From M3007 sp041392625 (GTDB lineage Bacteria; Bacteroidota; Bacteroidia; Chitinophagales; Saprospiraceae): a stretch of 64,000 bases of DNA. The notes beneath the pieces are model-generated. The model saw only the letters and a list, made by a program, of their open reading frames with translations. It did not search any database and was not told where the DNA came from. Positions 61,707-64,000 of the stretch are shown here, piece after piece. The stretch is taken from the NCBI GenBank assembly GCA_041392625.1, contig JAWKLR010000002.1:62001-126000 (forward strand). Reading direction: 5' to 3'. Numbering within the stretch: position 1 is the stretch's first letter; the number at the start of each line of letters is the position of its first letter. Position numbers and translations under genes: made by a program.

Positions 61707-62699
61707 TTATTGCACACCCTCCGACGTCATGATTACCCGCTGCAAGGTGCTGTCCGGATTGTAATACAAATAATCGATGCAAACAGAGCGGCGGAAACTG
61801 CCACCATAGGGCTCAATTCCTCCGGTATGATAGATGAAATAGGGCACTCCTTTATACTCGATAATGGATTGGTGATTGGTGTTGCAGTTCCCGGAAAGCT
61901 CGTTCAAAATCCCCTTGTACTCCCAGGGGCCCTGGATGGATTTCGACATGGCATATGCTGTTTTTTCCGGAAACTGATATGCATAGGATAGGTAGTACCA
62001 GTCGCCGCGCTTATGAATCCACGGGGCCTCCGTAAAATTGGGCAAGCCATCTACCACCTGAATGTCGCCATCCAGTTCGATCATATTTTCTTTTAGCTTG
62101 GCATAATAGCATTTGGTATTCCCCCAGAATAAATATGCCTGATCGTCATCATCCAGAAACACCGTTGGATCAATATCGTCCCAGGCGATGTTTGTCGCCT
62201 GTGTCATGTCGTTGCTGATCAGCGCTTCGCCCAGTGCATCCCGGAACGGACCGATCGGGCTATCAGAAACGGCTACCCCAATTGCCTTACCGGGTTTCGT
62301 TGCATGTTCCATGGAAACGTACCAGTAAAACTTGCCATTCCGCTCTATCACCTGAGCGGCCCAGGCGTCCGCCTTAGCCCAGGAAAAATCGCTGACTTTT
62401 AATGGCACGGGGTGTGCTTTCCACTCAACCATATCTGTTGAAGAATACACCAGCCATTCATTCATTTTATAAAATGTATCATCCAGTTCAGCCTCATCGT
62501 GGCCGGTGTATAAATAGACGGTGTCGTTGTACACCAGAGCAGCGGGATCGGCTGTAAACTTGTCTTTGATGATCGGGTTGTTGTACTTTTTCCCACCGGT
62601 AGGGTCCAAAACGGGAGTATCCGGAGAGTCCGTGTTTTTGGCACAAGCAAACAGCAAAACGAGCACTAAAGCAAAAATCGTGGTGTAAAGTCCCTTCAT
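61707..62699 (-). CDS. GH43 family lipoprotein
   Basis: 330 residues. MKGLYTTIFALVLVLLFACAK has a lipobox (LFAC). Propeller motifs: TADPAALVYNDTVYLYTGHDE (base Asp), DDIDPTVFLDDDDQAYLFWGN (middle Asp) and FTEAPWIHKRGDWYYLSYAY (acid Glu), followed by NTNHQSIIEYKGVPYFIYHTGG. The subfamily resembles arabinofuranosidase/xylosidase-type GH43 rather than endo-arabinanases. Probably on the outer membrane, trimming arabino-oligosaccharides. One bp from the next GH43 gene. Confidence 0.92.
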   Translation of the reverse strand: MKGLYTTIFALVLVLLFACAKNTDSPDTPVLDPTGGKKYNNPIIKDKFTADPAALVYNDTVYLYTGHDEAELDDTFYKMNEWLVYSSTDMVEWKAHPVPLKVSDFSWAKADAWAAQVIERNGKFYWYVSMEHATKPGKAIGVAVSDSPIGPFRDALGEALISNDMTQATNIAWDDIDPTVFLDDDDQAYLFWGNTKCYYAKLKENMIELDGDIQVVDGLPNFTEAPWIHKRGDWYYLSYAYQFPEKTAYAMSKSIQGPWEYKGILNELSGNCNTNHQSIIEYKGVPYFIYHTGGIEPYGGSFRRSVCIDYLYYNPDSTLQRVIMTSEGVQ

Positions 62700-62700
62700 A

Positions 62701-64000
62701 TTAGTTTATTTTTTTAGCCCAAATTGCGGTGCCCACATTGTTTAAGCCTGAGAAAAGAATGGTCGATGTGACCTTGTTTTCCCAGTCTCTTCCGCGTTCC
62801 ACATGCAAGACATCGGTATAGCCATTGCTCCAGTTGAGTGTGAGCCAGGGAGCGTTGTATGACCAGGTGCTTCCCGGATCGTTATTGAGTGTTCCATTGG
62901 CTAAAACTTCCAATGGAATGCTGGTTTGAAAATTGGGGGAGGTTTGTGTATCGGCAAACCCCGGCACTACTTGATAGCCCAGAATGATTTGTTCGTAATT
63001 GCCGCTTAGTTCGTTTTCAGAAACAGGAATTTCCTCCAGTCCTGCTACCCGCTCCGGAGAAACGATTGACCAACCATCCTGGGTCCAGTGAATTTTTCGG
63101 TTGTGCAGCACCATAAAATAGTGGTCAACACCTGGCCGACCCTGGTGCGCGATGTAAAACTGGCCATTTCCGTCTTCGAAGACAGTTGGGTGCGAAACGC
63201 CCTGCCAACCAGAATGTCCTGCAAACTGGTAGGGTGCCAGAATCATGGGGGCATTATCGGAAAGTTCATTCACGTCCTGGCCATTGAAATCGTAAAACGG
63301 GCCTTCCGGGGAATCGCTTCGCCCCACGCGGACGTTGTATTTTGTTTCCAGCCAATCGTAGGCAATAAACAGGTAGTACTTGCCAAATTGCGGGTTGTAA
63401 ATAACCTCTGCTCCCTCGATATTTCCATTGATGGTGTTTCCGGTAAAGCCGCGGTGTGCGACACGCACGCCCTTGTTTCCGGGTGAATTAGCCAGTCCGG
63501 AGCTTGGATTGATTTCCAGTAGATAAATCCCATCCCAGGATGAACCGTAAAACATCCAGTGTCTGCCGCTGTTGTCGACAATAAGGCTGGGGTCGATTGC
63601 ATTGGTATGCACATCCGCGTTGTTGAGAGAAGTGACAACCAATCCGCGTTCTGTCCACGGACCCAAGGGCGATGAAGCAGTTGCCAGACCGATTACACTC
63701 AAACGAGGTAGGCTGGAGGCAAGGGAATAATACAGACGGTATTCTGATCCCACCTGGATGATTTCCGGTGCCCAGAGTCCATCAACGGGCGTTCCTCCTT
63801 TTCCCTGAATAAATGCTTTCCCTTGAGCAGGGAGTTGATCAAAGACCCAACCCACAAACTCCCATTCGACCAGGTCTTTTGATTTTCTGATTTGGATTCC
63901 CGGCTTTACTGCGGTTCCGTAGGCAGCATCGGTGCTGTAGCAGTAATAGGTATCGCCAGATTTAATGATTGAAGGGTCGTGCACATTGTACGGTCCCCAC
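62701..64000 (-). CDS. GH43 endo-arabinanase-like enzyme (5' end outside window)
   Basis: Open to the right edge: the codons before the GTG at 63984 read WGPYN and join NVHDPSIIKSGDTYYCYSTD, so the GTG is internal and the N-terminus with signal peptide is missing. About 433 codons seen. Catalytic base Asp in VHDPSII, middle Asp in NAIDPSLIVDNSG and acid Glu in IEGAEVIYNPQFGKYYLFIAYD. After the propeller a C-terminal beta domain (TLNNDPGSTWSYNAPWLTLNW, VERGRDWENKVTSTILFSGL) matches the C2-type domain of larger GH43 arabinanases. First gene of the visible locus. Confidence 0.92.
   Translation of the reverse strand, partial: WGPYNVHDPSIIKSGDTYYCYSTDAAYGTAVKPGIQIRKSKDLVEWEFVGWVFDQLPAQGKAFIQGKGGTPVDGLWAPEIIQVGSEYRLYYSLASSLPRLSVIGLATASSPLGPWTERGLVVTSLNNADVHTNAIDPSLIVDNSGRHWMFYGSSWDGIYLLEINPSSGLANSPGNKGVRVAHRGFTGNTINGNIEGAEVIYNPQFGKYYLFIAYDWLETKYNVRVGRSDSPEGPFYDFNGQDVNELSDNAPMILAPYQFAGHSGWQGVSHPTVFEDGNGQFYIAHQGRPGVDHYFMVLHNRKIHWTQDGWSIVSPERVAGLEEIPVSENELSGNYEQIILGYQVVPGFADTQTSPNFQTSIPLEVLANGTLNNDPGSTWSYNAPWLTLNWSNGYTDVLHVERGRDWENKVTSTILFSGLNNVGTAIWAKKIN

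Noticed and set aside
1..64000. tRNA or rRNA genes
   Set aside because: No cloverleaf-like GGTTCRA-containing segments or rRNA-like stretches were recognised on either strand, although a proper covariance search was not possible.

Overview
The window looks like chromosomal DNA of a Bacteroidota bacterium, most likely a Saprospiria-type (Haliscomenobacter/Lewinella-like) organism. Evidence: several secreted proteins end in a type IX secretion (T9SS type A) sorting domain; lipoproteins carry Bacteroidota-style lipoboxes; Bat aerotolerance genes are present; the L-arabinose/arabinan locus is Bacteroidota-like; candidate promoters have a TAnnTTTG -7 box; Shine-Dalgarno sequences are largely absent. 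The genus is an inference. No rRNA, tRNA or CRISPR array was found.

Layout. 1-11420: envelope and secretion genes: a VIT/vWA protein (cut by the left edge), a 1,343-residue C25-peptidase-like T9SS protein with seven Ig-like repeats, a transglutaminase-like protein, lipoproteins and a T9SS protein. 11423-16055: a decayed IS3 element, a nonsense-interrupted small gene, a repeat-rich spacer, and an ABC exporter operon (ATPase, permease, LolA-like protein). 16100-25000: an AT-rich accessory island. It has an ImmA/IrrE-PIN toxin-antitoxin-like pair, an IS630 element, a DUF262/DUF1524 (GmrSD-like) restriction protein, a PorT-like beta-barrel, an immunity-like protein and an ELWxxDGT-repeat protein. 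Two 344-nt group II intron-like elements lie antisense to the genes, directly after the PIN and DUF262 genes. Each of those two modules begins and ends with matched inverted repeats. 25119-28665: a standalone SIR2-helical (NADase-type defence) protein, then a REP palindrome and a RAYT transposase that carries the same palindrome inside its own coding sequence. 28768-35602: lipoprotein, conserved hypothetical, a MITE, long-chain acyl-CoA synthetase, an integrase-core IS inside nested inverted repeats, AI-2E family transporter and AroQ. 35725-44171: secreted protein, BatA-BatB-BatC, CreD, an internally deleted derivative of the 32.4-kb IS, and a DPP-IV-type S9 peptidase. 44188-46998: TrkA-TrkH potassium uptake.

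47042-64000 is one codirectional minus-strand locus for L-arabinan and L-arabinose use: three GH43 enzymes, GH127 and GH51 arabinofuranosidases, AraB-AraD-AraA, an aldose epimerase lipoprotein, an SSS sugar symporter, a HAD phosphatase and a GH97 enzyme. The exported hydrolases would debranch and cut arabinan, the epimerase and symporter would handle and import free arabinose, and AraA/B/D would convert it to D-xylulose-5-phosphate. No SusC/SusD pair or regulator lies in the window; these may lie beyond the right edge.

Mobile and repetitive DNA is dense in the spacers: IS3, IS630, an IS481-like IS and its MITE, a second MITE, RAYT/REP, a dispersed 27-bp repeat and a dispersed hairpin repeat.
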